From the NCBI RefSeq assembly GCF_001656035.1, contig NZ_CP010029.1:1082885-1146884 (forward strand): a DNA stretch of 64,000 nt, written 5' to 3'. Positions 27,995 to 39,250 of this stretch are shown piece after piece (within the stretch, counting starts at the first letter, position 1; every line of letters starts with the position of its first letter). The notes below the pieces were generated by a model. It was not told the DNA's origin. It worked only from the letters and a program-made list of their open reading frames with translations, and did not search any database. The translations under genes were made by a program, and so were the position numbers. This DNA is from Yersinia entomophaga (GTDB lineage: Bacteria; Pseudomonadota; Gammaproteobacteria; Enterobacterales; Enterobacteriaceae).

Positions 27995-30610
27995 ATGGGT
28001 AAAGCTCTCGTAATAGTTGAGTCCCCGGCAAAAGCCAAAACTATTAATAAGTATTTAGGGAATGACTACGTGGTTAAGTCCAGTGTCGGTCACATTCGTG
28101 ATTTGCCGACCAGTGGTTCAGCCAGCAAGAAGAGCGCTAACTCAACCGAAGATAAAACCAAGACAGAAGACAAACCCAAAAAGAAAGTTAAAAAGGACGA
28201 AAAGGTTGCGTTGGTAAACCGTATGGGCGTTGACCCGTATCACGGTTGGAAAGCGCAGTATGAAATCCTGCCCGGCAAAGAGAAAGTGGTTGCCGAGCTA
28301 AAAGCTTTAGCGGAAAACGCCGACCACATCTATCTCGCAACCGACCTTGACCGCGAAGGAGAGGCTATTGCCTGGCATTTGCGGGAGGTGATTGGCGGTG
28401 ACGATAAGCGTTTTAGTCGCGTGGTTTTTAACGAAATTACTAAAAATGCTATTCAGCAAGCGTTTAACCAACCGGGTGAGTTGAATATCAACCGGGTTAA
28501 CGCTCAGCAGGCTCGCCGCTTTATGGATCGCGTGGTGGGCTACATGGTTTCTCCACTGCTATGGAAGAAAATTGCTCGCGGTTTATCCGCTGGGCGAGTG
28601 CAATCCGTAGCGGTACGTTTGGTGGTTGAGCGCGAAAAGGATATTAAAGCCTTTGTTCCTGAAGAATACTGGGAGCTGCATGCTGACCTGTTGGCCAAAG
28701 GTGAAATTCCAATTCAAATGGAAGTCACCCATGCGCACAATAAACCGTTCAAACCGGTTAATCGCGAACAAACTCATGCGGCGCTCAAGCTGCTTGAAAC
28801 TGCGCGTTATAAAGTACTGGATCGTGAAGATAAACCGACCAGTAGCAAACCGGGTGCGCCTTTCATTACGTCTACCTTGCAGCAGGCGGCCAGTACCCGT
28901 TTGAGCTTTGGCGTGAAGAAAACCATGATGATGGCGCAGCGTCTGTATGAAGCGGGTCATATCACCTATATGCGTACCGATTCAACCAATTTGAGTCAGG
29001 ACGCGCTGACCATGGTGCGTGGCTATATCGGCGAGAATTTCGGCGAAAAATACCTGCCGTCAGCGGCTAATCAGTACAGCAGCAAAGAAAACTCTCAAGA
29101 GGCTCATGAAGCTATCCGTCCATCGGATGTCAACGTGTTGGCCGAGCAGTTGAAAGACATGGAAGCGGATGCGCAGAAACTGTATCAGCTGATTTGGCGT
29201 CAATTTGTCGCCTGTCAGATGACGCCGGCGAAATATGATTCCACTACGCTCACGGTGCAGGCGGGTGATTATCAGTTGCGTGCCAAAGGGCGAACCCTAC
29301 GCTTTGACGGTTGGACCAAAGTCATGCCGGCGCTGCGTAAAGGCGATGAAGATCGCACCTTACCGGTGATTGAGGTCGGCAGTGAACTGGATCTGCAAAA
29401 ACTGATTCCTAGCCAGCACTTTACCAAACCGCCAGCGCGTTACAGCGAAGCTTCTTTGGTTAAAGAACTGGAAAAACGCGGTATTGGCCGTCCTTCTACC
29501 TACGCGTCTATCATTTCTACCATTCAGGATCGTGGATACGTTCGAGTGGAAAACCGCCGATTCTATGCGGAAAAAATGGGTGAAATCGTCACCGACCGTC
29601 TGGAAGAGAACTTCCGCGAGCTGATGAACTATGATTTCACCGCCCGTATGGAAAGTGGTCTGGATCAGGTCGCCAACGATCAGGCTGAGTGGAAAGCGGT
29701 ACTCGACGAGTTTTTTGCCGAATTTAGCGAACAACTGGAAACCGCGGAAAAAGATCCTGAAGACGGCGGGATGCGCCCGAATCAGATGGTGATGACCAGC
29801 ATTGATTGCCCGACCTGTGGCCGTCAAATGGGGATTCGAACCGCGAGCACCGGCGTATTCCTCGGTTGTTCTGGCTATGCCTTACCGCCGAAAGAACGTT
29901 GTAAAACCACCATTAACCTGGTGCCGGAAACGGAAATACTGAACGTTCTCGAAGGGGATGATGCGGAAACTAACGCCTTGCGCGCCCGTCGTCGCTGCCA
30001 GATTTGTGGCACCGCTATGGACAGCTATCTGATCGATACTCACCGTAAACTGCACGTGTGTGGTAATAACCCGGCTTGCGAAGGTTATGAGATCGAAGAA
30101 GGTGAATTCCGCATTAAGGGTTATGAAGGCCCAATCGTTGAGTGCGAGAAATGTGGCTCCGAAATGCACCTGAAATTAGGGCGTTTTGGCAAATACATGG
30201 GCTGTACTAACGACGAGTGCAAGAATACACGTAAAATTTTACGCAGCGGCGAAGTGGCTCCACCTAAAGAAGATCCGGTGCCGCTTCCTGAATTACCGTG
30301 CGAAAAATCCGATGCTTACTTTGTATTACGTGACGGTGCGGCGGGCGTATTCCTGGCGGCTAACACTTTCCCTAAATCTCGCGAAACCCGCGCGCCGTTA
30401 GTGGAAGAATTAGTACGCTTTAAGGACCGTTTACCGGAGAAACTGCGTTATCTGGCCGATGCGCCGGTAACGGATAAAGAAGGTAACAAAACCCTGGTTC
30501 GCTTCAGTCGTAAGACCAAACAGCAGTATGTTTCGTCAGAGAAGGAAGGGAAGGCCACGGGTTGGACGGCGTTCTATATCGACGGCAAGTGGGTTGAAGC
30601 CAAAAAATAA
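27995..30610 (+). CDS. topA: DNA topoisomerase I
   Basis: Relaxes negative supercoils by transient single-strand cleavage (type IA). The 871-residue protein has the TOPRIM domain ([28 protein letters not shown] near 115-124), the catalytic Tyr325 in TYMRTDSTN, and [13 protein letters not shown]. The C-terminal region carries three Cys4-type zinc ribbons ([39 protein letters not shown]) and then basic DNA-binding domains. It is slightly longer than E. coli TopA because of a Lys-rich insert near residues 45-70. A terminator follows. Confidence 0.98.
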   Translation: MGKALVIVESPAKAKTINKYLGNDYVVKSSVGHIRDLPTSGSASKKSANSTEDKTKTEDKPKKKVKKDEKVALVNRMGVDPYHGWKAQYEILPGKEKVVAELKALAENADHIYLATDLDREGEAIAWHLREVIGGDDKRFSRVVFNEITKNAIQQAFNQPGELNINRVNAQQARRFMDRVVGYMVSPLLWKKIARGLSAGRVQSVAVRLVVEREKDIKAFVPEEYWELHADLLAKGEIPIQMEVTHAHNKPFKPVNREQTHAALKLLETARYKVLDREDKPTSSKPGAPFITSTLQQAASTRLSFGVKKTMMMAQRLYEAGHITYMRTDSTNLSQDALTMVRGYIGENFGEKYLPSAANQYSSKENSQEAHEAIRPSDVNVLAEQLKDMEADAQKLYQLIWRQFVACQMTPAKYDSTTLTVQAGDYQLRAKGRTLRFDGWTKVMPALRKGDEDRTLPVIEVGSELDLQKLIPSQHFTKPPARYSEASLVKELEKRGIGRPSTYASIISTIQDRGYVRVENRRFYAEKMGEIVTDRLEENFRELMNYDFTARMESGLDQVANDQAEWKAVLDEFFAEFSEQLETAEKDPEDGGMRPNQMVMTSIDCPTCGRQMGIRTASTGVFLGCSGYALPPKERCKTTINLVPETEILNVLEGDDAETNALRARRRCQICGTAMDSYLIDTHRKLHVCGNNPACEGYEIEEGEFRIKGYEGPIVECEKCGSEMHLKLGRFGKYMGCTNDECKNTRKILRSGEVAPPKEDPVPLPELPCEKSDAYFVLRDGAAGVFLAANTFPKSRETRAPLVEELVRFKDRLPEKLRYLADAPVTDKEGNKTLVRFSRKTKQQYVSSEKEGKATGWTAFYIDGKWVEAKK

Positions 30611-30654
30611 GGCAGTTTTTGTGGCGCTGTGATTGCAGCGCTATGCCTGTTAAT

Positions 30655-30682
30655 AAAACCAGTCTTTGTGGCTGGTTTTTTT
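30655..30682 (+). terminator. Terminator after topA
   Basis: AAAACCAGTC pairs with GGCTGGTTTT (one G-U) around TTTGT, followed by more T residues. Confidence 0.88.
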
Positions 30683-31986
<1,304 letters not shown>

Positions 31987-32048
31987 GGGCATCATCTTTA
32001 TTCTTGAGCGCGTGAATCGCATAGTCGTTAATCGCGTAGCCACCGTAG

Positions 32049-32084
32049 AAACCGAATGCTCAGGCCTTCGGTTTTTCTTTTTTT
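32049..32084 (+). terminator. Terminator after cysB
   Basis: AAACCGAA pairs with TTCGGTTT around a 10-nt loop, followed by TTCTTTTTTT. Confidence 0.88.
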
Positions 32085-32303
32085 AAGGTGAAAATAAAAC
32101 ATCCATTTTTACTAAAAATAGATATTATGAGTTTCAACCGGTCAAAGATTATTGATATAAATATTATCGGATATTTTAATAATTGTCGACAATCAATAAT
32201 TAATGAAATGTTTAATCTGAAATGAGCGTTTTATAATAGACGTAGGCATTATATTACTTATTCTCACCTCTATAAATTAGAAAGTATCTTATTGGAGGTA
32301 ACT
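32085..32303. other. AT-rich leader of the orphan gene
   Basis: About 220 nt with a clear drop in G+C compared with cysB. It contains many TATTAT-like words but no promoter that stands out. It marks the start of an AT-rich block that lasts to about 34.1 kb. Confidence 0.5.
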
Positions 32304-33302
32304 ATGAAAACAACGCTGCAAAGGCCTTCTGTTATAAAATATGCACCACAGTCATCTGCGATAAATAAAAAACAGACTAACGATGTGCATTGGCGAAAAA
32401 ACATGATGAAGATTTATTCCGATACTATCACTGGGGTAAAAAACATCAGTGGTATAGAACAATGCGGTATTGCTGAAAGATTGGTGACGAAACTAAAAGA
32501 AAATGGAGTGATACCTCCAGAACAAGACGTTATGTTCAAAAAGAATTATTTCTATTTGCCACTGTATAATGAAGTTTCAGTGCGTCAGGTTATTGATAAA
32601 AATAGCTCAAGAATACTATCAGGCAAGGAACCTTACCCTATTGTTTTGGCCGACCCGAAACTGTTTTGCAATACGGCTTTGGCCGCGTTGGCTAAAAATA
32701 AAAGTAAAGATATGGACAGCGAGAGTAATGAAAAACGATTTCAGAAACTGGGCGGTTGCTTAACTAAAGAGTTGATTAAGATTAATTACAATAAAAACCC
32801 AGACAAATTTAGATCGTTGGGGCGTTATCTGGCATTGAAAAAAACTCAATACATTCGCCTGGACGAAGTGAATCCATCTTCTCTGGGGAAGCTCTATATC
32901 GCCGGATACGGTAAACCGGAGGGTGAAATCTCAAAATTGGGTAAATATACGTTAGAAAACTTTAATTTATCGACGGCCAATCTGGTGACTAAAGATCTCC
33001 TGCCATTATTAACCGCCGCCGGGCTACCTGTTGATATCAGAATGCTACAAATGGAAAGTGCCGAATCCGCAGACAGCGAAAAGCCTTTAGCTCAATATAT
33101 GAGTAACGCGCTCTCTGATGCTGGCGTCCCGGCCAGAGTGTTTGGTTATAGAGGTACTTCTGTCCTAAATGAGTTACATCATATTCACTCAACCCGTGCG
33201 GTGAAAAATCCCATCGATAATAATTTTATAAAATATGACCTTTATCGCGCCAGCGATGTACGCCAAGAATTTTTACCGCAGAAAAAATCGAAAAAAATGT
33301 AG
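32304..33302 (+). CDS. Orphan protein with a C80/OspB-like protease-fold signature (possible effector, catalytic residues not conserved)
   Basis: A 332-residue hydrophilic protein without signal peptide or membrane segments, in AT-rich DNA between cysB and acnA. The start is set by GGAGG 6 nt before the ATG. The N-terminal 30 residues are Ser/Thr/Gln/Lys-rich. From about residue 196 the pattern KLYIAGYGKPEG, then LVTKDLLPLLTAAGLPVDIRM, then PLAQYMSNALSDAGVPARVFGYRG follows the layout of peptidase C80-like domains (clostridial toxin/MARTX autoproteases and the Shigella effector OspB), where the first block normally reads G-H-G and the strand after DIRM carries Cys. Here these positions are Tyr202 and Met250, 48 apart, which fits the usual His-Cys spacing. 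This suggests a degenerate, perhaps non-catalytic relative. It has no partner gene nearby. The family assignment is inferred from pattern memory only. Confidence 0.5.
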   Translation: MKTTLQRPSVIKYAPQSSAINKKQTNDVHWRKNMMKIYSDTITGVKNISGIEQCGIAERLVTKLKENGVIPPEQDVMFKKNYFYLPLYNEVSVRQVIDKNSSRILSGKEPYPIVLADPKLFCNTALAALAKNKSKDMDSESNEKRFQKLGGCLTKELIKINYNKNPDKFRSLGRYLALKKTQYIRLDEVNPSSLGKLYIAGYGKPEGEISKLGKYTLENFNLSTANLVTKDLLPLLTAAGLPVDIRMLQMESAESADSEKPLAQYMSNALSDAGVPARVFGYRGTSVLNELHHIHSTRAVKNPIDNNFIKYDLYRASDVRQEFLPQKKSKKM

Positions 33303-33522
33303 ATAATCCTATTGTTTACTCTGACTATAGAGTGAGTAAATTTTTGTTTTCGCTGACTGTTAAATGATTATTCTGCTATTTTCAGACATTTTTTAAGGCG
33401 GCGATTGATAATGTGGTTGGTAAAAAACCCTATTATTATTTGTGTATCTAAAATGGCGATGGAGTCACCGAAGGGTAATCAAGAAAATTTGGTGGTTACT
33501 CGCGGTGTCAATATCACTGATT
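33303..33522. other. AT-rich spacer after the orphan gene
   Basis: No gene supported. A 39-codon frame at 33411-33530 (+) overlaps the end of the membrane-protein fragment on the other strand and has only a distant purine tract, so it is not called. Confidence 0.4.
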
Positions 33523-33711
33523 CTACTTAAAATTAGCCGGTTTTTCTTTCAACATCACATTCGTGGCAATCGGTTCTGCTGCTAACACGGTCAAGCCAAT
33601 AAAAACCAAATACGATATAGACTGGCCGATTTTTAATGATGAGATGATAAAAATGCCTTCTCGATGAATAGCATCAGAATATGGCAAGGGAAAGAACGCT
33701 ACGGGATATTT
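33523..33711 (-). pseudogene. 3' fragment of a membrane transport-like protein
   Basis: Read on the minus strand, 62 codons are open before a TAG and look like real protein: FFPLPYSDAIHREGIF, then ISYLVFIGLTVLAAEPIATN and an end of VMLKEKPANFK. The hydrophobic segment and polar ends fit the last membrane helix and tail of a transporter. There is no ATG or ribosome binding site, and an in-frame TGA interrupts upstream at 33712-33714. Beyond that the DNA loses coding character. It is probably the remnant of a deleted gene. The parent family was not recognised. Confidence 0.45.
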
Positions 33712-34166
33712 TCACCTCATCCAACCACCGTGTTTAATTAAGATTTATATCACTGTCGTTTAAAAAATAATTAAATTCAATTATTGAGATAAAAGAGTTC
33801 CACCCTGATTCGAAAACGTCAGTCGCGGGGTAATAGATCTCAGTCATAAACGTACGACTTGGAAAGCGTCTCGGGGCGGTACGGTAGAAACAGGCGTTTT
33901 CATTTTTATCAGTGCGATCGGTAATTGTCCTCCATATTTTCCTATTGTCATACTGAATTATCCTTACGCAAAGGATCTGATTTCCCGGTAAAAAACACCT
34001 TTAATCGATTTTACCTATCGCTATAGACAAATGCGTTGTTATCAGAATGTTAACCTATCTTTGTGTTATATTTAAATCAAACCCTATAACCGAGCGGGTT
34101 ATTCTCCGCCGGACTGCACCAATATCCCAATAAAAACCCTCTGTACAGAACAACAAAGGAGCCGCT
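33712..34166. other. Upstream region of acnA
   Basis: About 450 nt, AT-rich at its left end and closer to the genome average near acnA. No gene seen. acnA promoters in E. coli respond to SoxRS, Fur-RyhB, CRP and ArcA; I see no binding site strong enough to report. Confidence 0.4.
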
Positions 34167-36839
34167 ATGTCGTTGGATCTACGAAAAACGAGTATGACCA
34201 CGCTGGTCGCGTTAGGTACGGAATATCACTATTACAGCTTGCCGAAAGTGGCTCCGCTGTTAGGTGATATTGACCGGCTACCTAAATCTATGAAAGTCCT
34301 GCTGGAAAATCTATTACGCCACATCGATGGCGATACGGTACATGAAGAGGATCTGGCGGCCGTCGCTGATTGGCTGAAGGATGGACATGCCGATCGCGAA
34401 ATTGCCTATCGGCCCGCGCGCGTGCTGATGCAAGATTTCACTGGTGTACCGGCCGTGGTCGATTTGGCCGCGATGCGGGAAGCTGTTCACCGTTTGGGCG
34501 GCGATGTCAATCAGGTTAATCCGCTGTCACCGGTCGATCTGGTGATTGACCATTCGGTTACCGTTGATGAATTTGGCGATAAAGACGCCTTTGGGGAAAA
34601 CGTCCGGCTGGAAATGGAACGCAACCACGAACGTTATATCTTCCTGCGTTGGGGGCAAAAAGCCTTTAATCGCTTCCGCGTGGTGCCGCCGGGCACCGGT
34701 ATTTGTCACCAAGTGAATTTGGAATACCTGGGGCAAACGGTGTGGCAGGAACAGCAGGGCGATAAACGGGTTGCCTATCCGGATACCTTGGTCGGAACCG
34801 ATTCTCACACCACGATGATTAACGGCCTGGGGATTCTAGGCTGGGGCGTCGGCGGGATTGAGGCGGAAGCGGCGATGTTGGGCCAACCGGTATCCATGCT
34901 GATTCCTGATGTGGTGGGGTTCAAGCTGACGGGGAAAATTCGCGAAGGCATCACCGCCACCGATTTAGTGCTTACCGTCACCCAAATGTTGCGAAAACAC
35001 GGGGTGGTGGGGAAATTTGTTGAATTCTACGGCGACGGACTGGCCGATTTACCTTTGGCTGATCGAGCCACTATCGCCAATATGTCGCCGGAATACGGCG
35101 CAACCTGCGGTTTCTTCCCGGTCGATGAGGTCACGCTGAGTTATATGCGCTTGAGCGGGCGCAGCGATGCGCAAATTGCACTGGTAGAAGCCTATAGCAA
35201 GGCACAGGGGCTTTGGCGTCATCCGGGGGATGAGCCAGTGTTTACCAGTTCATTATCTTTGGATCTCGGTAGCGTGGAATCCAGTCTGGCCGGGCCGAAA
35301 CGGCCGCAGGATCGCGTGGCGTTGCCGAAAGTCCCTCAGGCGTTTAACGCTTTTGGCGAGTTGGAAATTGAGGGTAAGAAAGATAAGGTTGAGCAGATTG
35401 AGTTTTCACTGAACGGGGAAAATCATCAGCTGGAAAATGGCGCTGTAGTGATTGCGGCCATTACTTCCTGTACCAATACCTCAAACCCGAGCGTACTGAT
35501 GGCGGCGGGTTTGCTGGCTAAGCGCGCCGTAGAAAAAGGGTTGAAAACCAAACCTTGGGTAAAAACGTCTTTGGCCCCTGGTTCGAAAGTCGTGACCGAG
35601 TATCTTAATTCAGCGGGATTAACGCCTTATCTGGATAATCTGGGCTTTAATCTGGTGGGCTACGGTTGTACTACCTGTATTGGCAACTCCGGGCCATTAC
35701 CGGATCCAATTGAAAAAGCTATCAAAATCGGTGATTTAACCGTCGGTGCCGTGCTGTCAGGTAACCGTAACTTCGAGGGACGCATTCATCCGCTAGTAAA
35801 AACCAACTGGCTGGCTTCACCGCCGTTGGTGGTGGCCTATGCGTTGGCAGGGAATATGAAGCTGGATCTCACGACCGAATCCTTAGGGGAAGGTCATGAT
35901 GGTAAGCCTGTGTATCTGAAAGATATCTGGCCGAGTGGAAAGGAAATTGCCAAAGCGGTGGAAGAAGTTAAAACCGAAATGTTCCGCAAGGAATATGCGG
36001 AAGTCTTTAGCGGAGACAAGAACTGGCAGGCTATTGTGGTAGAAAGCACTCCGACCTACGATTGGCAGGCTGATTCTACCTATATTCGCCATCCTCCCTT
36101 CTTTAGTGATATGAAGGCGGAACCTGAACCGGTGCAGGATATCCAGAATGCGCGGATTCTAGCGATTTTGGCGGACTCTGTCACCACCGACCATATTTCT
36201 CCCGCAGGCAATATCAAACTAGATAGTCCGGCTGGCCGCTATTTGCGGGACCGCGGTGTGGAAATCAAGGAATTTAACTCCTACGGTTCGCGTCGAGGAA
36301 ACCACGAAGTCATGATGCGCGGCACTTTTGCCAATATTCGTATCCGCAATGAAATGGTACCGGGAGTGGAAGGGGGAATGACGCGACATATTCCTTCAAA
36401 CAATATCATGGCGATTTATGACGCGGCGATGCAATACCAGCAGGAAAAAGTGACGCTGGCGGTGATAGCCGGTAAAGAATACGGTTCTGGCTCCAGCCGC
36501 GATTGGGCTGCGAAAGGGCCGCGTTTGTTAGGTATTCGCGTGGTGATTGCCGAATCCTTCGAGCGTATTCATCGTTCTAATCTGATTGGGATGGGCATTT
36601 TACCGTTGGAATTTCCGCAGGGCGTAACCCGTAAGACTTTAGGGTTAAGTGGGGATGAAACCATCAGCGTGAGTGGAATGCAGAATCTGAAACCGGGGCA
36701 ACAGGTGCCGGTGACGCTGACTTACGCCGATGGTCGACAGGAAATCGTCAATACTCGCTGTCGTATTGATACCGGTAATGAGCTGATCTACTTCCAGAAC
36801 GATGGCATTTTACACTATGTCATTCGCAAGATGCTGTAA
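34167..36839 (+). CDS. acnA: Aconitate hydratase A
   Basis: Interconverts citrate and isocitrate; in E. coli AcnA is the stress- and stationary-phase-stable form and also binds mRNA as an apo-protein. The 890-residue length is normal. The [4Fe-4S] ligands are visible in ITSCTNTSNPS and GYGCTTCIGNSG, and the catalytic swivel domain ends with YGSGSSRDWAAKGP. AAAGGAG lies 6 nt before the ATG. A terminator follows. It is the first gene of normal composition after the AT-rich block. Confidence 0.98.
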   Translation: MSLDLRKTSMTTLVALGTEYHYYSLPKVAPLLGDIDRLPKSMKVLLENLLRHIDGDTVHEEDLAAVADWLKDGHADREIAYRPARVLMQDFTGVPAVVDLAAMREAVHRLGGDVNQVNPLSPVDLVIDHSVTVDEFGDKDAFGENVRLEMERNHERYIFLRWGQKAFNRFRVVPPGTGICHQVNLEYLGQTVWQEQQGDKRVAYPDTLVGTDSHTTMINGLGILGWGVGGIEAEAAMLGQPVSMLIPDVVGFKLTGKIREGITATDLVLTVTQMLRKHGVVGKFVEFYGDGLADLPLADRATIANMSPEYGATCGFFPVDEVTLSYMRLSGRSDAQIALVEAYSKAQGLWRHPGDEPVFTSSLSLDLGSVESSLAGPKRPQDRVALPKVPQAFNAFGELEIEGKKDKVEQIEFSLNGENHQLENGAVVIAAITSCTNTSNPSVLMAAGLLAKRAVEKGLKTKPWVKTSLAPGSKVVTEYLNSAGLTPYLDNLGFNLVGYGCTTCIGNSGPLPDPIEKAIKIGDLTVGAVLSGNRNFEGRIHPLVKTNWLASPPLVVAYALAGNMKLDLTTESLGEGHDGKPVYLKDIWPSGKEIAKAVEEVKTEMFRKEYAEVFSGDKNWQAIVVESTPTYDWQADSTYIRHPPFFSDMKAEPEPVQDIQNARILAILADSVTTDHISPAGNIKLDSPAGRYLRDRGVEIKEFNSYGSRRGNHEVMMRGTFANIRIRNEMVPGVEGGMTRHIPSNNIMAIYDAAMQYQQEKVTLAVIAGKEYGSGSSRDWAAKGPRLLGIRVVIAESFERIHRSNLIGMGILPLEFPQGVTRKTLGLSGDETISVSGMQNLKPGQQVPVTLTYADGRQEIVNTRCRIDTGNELIYFQNDGILHYVIRKML

Positions 36840-36871
36840 TCCGCTAGGGTAGGTAGGTGACGTTGTAACGA

Positions 36872-36900
36872 AAAGGGTGGCAATTAGGCCACCCTTTGTA
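36872..36900 (+). terminator. Terminator after acnA
   Basis: AAAGGGTGGC pairs perfectly with GCCACCCTTT around AATTAG, followed by GTAGG; the T-run is short. Confidence 0.8.
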
Positions 36901-37041
36901 GGCGCACGTCTAAGGTGCAGCTCTATGTGCAGATGATTATATTGCGCGCAATACTTATGATTTGACTAATATTTATGTCGATAATAATTGAAGGATAAAA
37001 TGTAGGGATAAAAACCTATCGGCGGTAAAACCTCGCCTGCA

Positions 37042-37632
37042 TTATTTGCTGAGCAAATGCCCCATTTTAGCCGCTTTGGTCGCCATATAATGTTCGTTTT
37101 TAGGATTACGACCCACTAAAAGCGGCACGCGTTCAACGATGTTAATTCCGGCTTCAGTCAGAATTTCGACCTTCTTCGGGTTGTTAGTCAATAAGCGAAT
37201 TTCTTTGATATCCAATAGTTTATAGATGTCAGCACACAGGGTGAAATCGCGTTCATCGGCGGCAAAACCCAGCTGATAGTTGGCTTCCACGGTATCTGCA
37301 CCCAAATCCTGTAGCGCATAAGCGCGGATTTTATTTAACAAGCCAATATTGCGACCTTCCTGACGGTGATAAATCAGCACTCCACGGCCTTCTTCCGCGA
37401 TTTGAGCCAGCGCGGCTTCCAACTGGAACCCGCAATCGCAGCGTAAACTGAACAGGGCATCGCCGGTCAGACATTCGGAATGAACCCGGGAAAGCACCGG
37501 TGTGTTACCTGAAATATCACCAAAAATCAATGCCAGATGGTCGTGACCGGTTGCCAGTTCTTCAAAACCGACCATCAAAAAATCGCCCCACGGAGTAGGC
37601 AATTTGGCTTCTGCTACACGTTTTAGCTGCAT
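37042..37632 (-). CDS. ribA: GTP cyclohydrolase II
   Basis: First step of riboflavin synthesis: GTP to 2,5-diamino-6-ribosylamino-pyrimidinone phosphate. The 196-residue protein has the zinc-binding [16 protein letters not shown], the GTP-binding [15 protein letters not shown], and [10 protein letters not shown]. The ATG at 37632 gives the family start [18 protein letters not shown]; an ATG four codons upstream (37644) is an alternative. Neither has a strong ribosome binding site. Divergent from pgpB. Confidence 0.97.
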   Translation of the reverse strand: MQLKRVAEAKLPTPWGDFLMVGFEELATGHDHLALIFGDISGNTPVLSRVHSECLTGDALFSLRCDCGFQLEAALAQIAEEGRGVLIYHRQEGRNIGLLNKIRAYALQDLGADTVEANYQLGFAADERDFTLCADIYKLLDIKEIRLLTNNPKKVEILTEAGINIVERVPLLVGRNPKNEHYMATKAAKMGHLLSK

Positions 37633-37910
37633 GTTAGTGTTCATATTAATACATCAGGCTCTTATACAATTATTGTAGCGCATCCTACTTTCAGATTCGC
37701 GGTTTAACCAGTGAAACGCTCGAATTATAACTTTCGCTACACTTGATTATTTATATTGCCATAAGTTCAAATTATTAGCTGTTCAACAAATGAGCGATGA
37801 AAGAGAGGGTAACAGATAACTTCGCTATCCAATCAATTTTACGTATATTATCAATGAAGTAAAAATGGCCTGCGGCTAAGATTAAGGCTGAGTAAAGAAA
37901 AGGATATTTG

Positions 37911-38675
37911 ATGTTAAACATCGCAAAGCGAATCATGATTGGGACTGTTCTTTTATTACTTATGCCCATAGCGGTCTGGATCTCCGGTTGGCATTGGCAG
38001 CCCGGCGCATCCGGATTTTGGCTTAAAGGACTTTTTGCGCTAACGGAGACTGTCACCGCACCTTGGGGTATCGCGACCAGCGTTATCCTGAGCGGTTGGT
38101 TTTTGTGGTGTCTGCGTTTTCGCCTTAAACCGGCAGTGGGTCTGCTGATGATATTAACGTTGGTTATTGTTTTCGGGCAGGGCGTGAAATCTCTGATTAA
38201 AGAACAGGTGCAGGAACCGCGCCCGTTCGTGGTCTGGCTGGAAAATCAGAATCACTTAACCAGTGAAGAGTTCTACCAGTTGCCTCGTAAAGAACGCAGC
38301 GCGATGGTGAAAGAGCAGCTTCAGAATCAAACGCTGGTACCAAAATGGCTGGTCAAACACTGGCGCTTTGAAACCGGATTTGCTTTTCCCTCCGGACATA
38401 CGGTTTTTGCGGCAACCTGGGCATTGTTGGGCGTTGGGTTGCTTTGGCCACGCCGTCATTACAAAACCGTCGGATTATTAATGGTATGGGCGACGGGCGT
38501 GATGGGTAGCCGTCTGGTGCTAGGCATGCATTGGCCGCAGGATCTGATTGTCGCGACCTTAATTAGTGGTTTGCTGGTGGCACTGGCCACGATGGGGGTT
38601 CAGCGTTGGATCGGCCCATTGACTATTCCGCCGCAAGAGCAAAAAGAAATTGAGCAGCGAGATCAACGGTTATAA
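37911..38675 (+). CDS. pgpB: Phosphatidylglycerophosphatase B / undecaprenyl-pyrophosphate phosphatase
   Basis: Inner-membrane PAP2-family phosphatase acting on phosphatidylglycerol phosphate and on undecaprenyl pyrophosphate at the periplasmic face. The three PAP2 motifs are present: KEQVQEPRP, PSGH (FAFPSGHTVFA), and SRLVLGMHWPQD. About six membrane segments. AAAGGAT 6 nt before the ATG at 37911 fixes the start; the TTG directly before it is not used. Upstream of lapAB, as in E. coli. Confidence 0.96.
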   Translation: MLNIAKRIMIGTVLLLLMPIAVWISGWHWQPGASGFWLKGLFALTETVTAPWGIATSVILSGWFLWCLRFRLKPAVGLLMILTLVIVFGQGVKSLIKEQVQEPRPFVVWLENQNHLTSEEFYQLPRKERSAMVKEQLQNQTLVPKWLVKHWRFETGFAFPSGHTVFAATWALLGVGLLWPRRHYKTVGLLMVWATGVMGSRLVLGMHWPQDLIVATLISGLLVALATMGVQRWIGPLTIPPQEQKEIEQRDQRL

Positions 38676-38932
38676 TCAGGGGTTATGGAAATCTGATTGA
38701 CGGCGCTATTGGCTTTTGGTTACAGACGCCCCATATCTTTACTTTGGCTTATAATTGCGGGCGTTTCTCATTATTTTTTAAATGAAAGCGGTAAAAAGTC
38801 AAAATAGCGTTCAAGATCGTGCTTTATCGCGCTTCAGGGTTTATTTGCGCACAGGGTCAGTGTTAATTTATAACGTCATGTCGCCACTTTTTTGGCATAA
38901 TTCGTCGGGTAATCCGGCCTATGGGAAAGAAC

Positions 38933-39244
38933 GTGAAATATTTGCTGATTTTTTTGTTAGTACTGGTTATTTTCGTGATATCAGTCACGTTAGGGGCGAA
39001 TAACGATCAGGTTGTTACCTTTAACTACTTATTGGCTCAGGGCGAATACCGCGTATCAACGTTATTAGCAACATTGTTTGCCATTGGGTTGATCTTGGGT
39101 TGGATTATTTGCGGCCTGTTTTATCTACGTGTCCGCATTTCTCTGGGACGAGCAGAGCGCAAAATCAAACGGCTTGAACTGCAACTGGAACAACCTGCTG
39201 AAGATCGTCACTCTGCGACTCAGCCTGCTGTCAGCAAGGAATAA
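38933..39244 (+). CDS. lapA: Lipopolysaccharide assembly protein A
   Basis: Small inner-membrane protein (YciS) that works with LapB in LPS assembly and control. The 103-residue protein has two membrane helices (about 2-22 and 42-65) and a charged C-terminal tail that can form a coiled coil (RAERKIKRLELQLEQ). The GTG at 38933 (GTGAAATATTTG, family N-terminus MKYLLIF) is preferred to the ATG at 38921 because it matches E. coli LapA and has GGAAAGAAC upstream. It is 6 nt from lapB, so they are cotranscribed. Confidence 0.94.
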   Translation: MKYLLIFLLVLVIFVISVTLGANNDQVVTFNYLLAQGEYRVSTLLATLFAIGLILGWIICGLFYLRVRISLGRAERKIKRLELQLEQPAEDRHSATQPAVSKE

Positions 39245-39250
39245 TTCTCT

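Noticed and set aside
33411..33530. 39-codon plus-strand frame after the orphan gene
   Set aside because: Ribosome binding site too distant; overlaps the better-supported minus-strand membrane-protein fragment.
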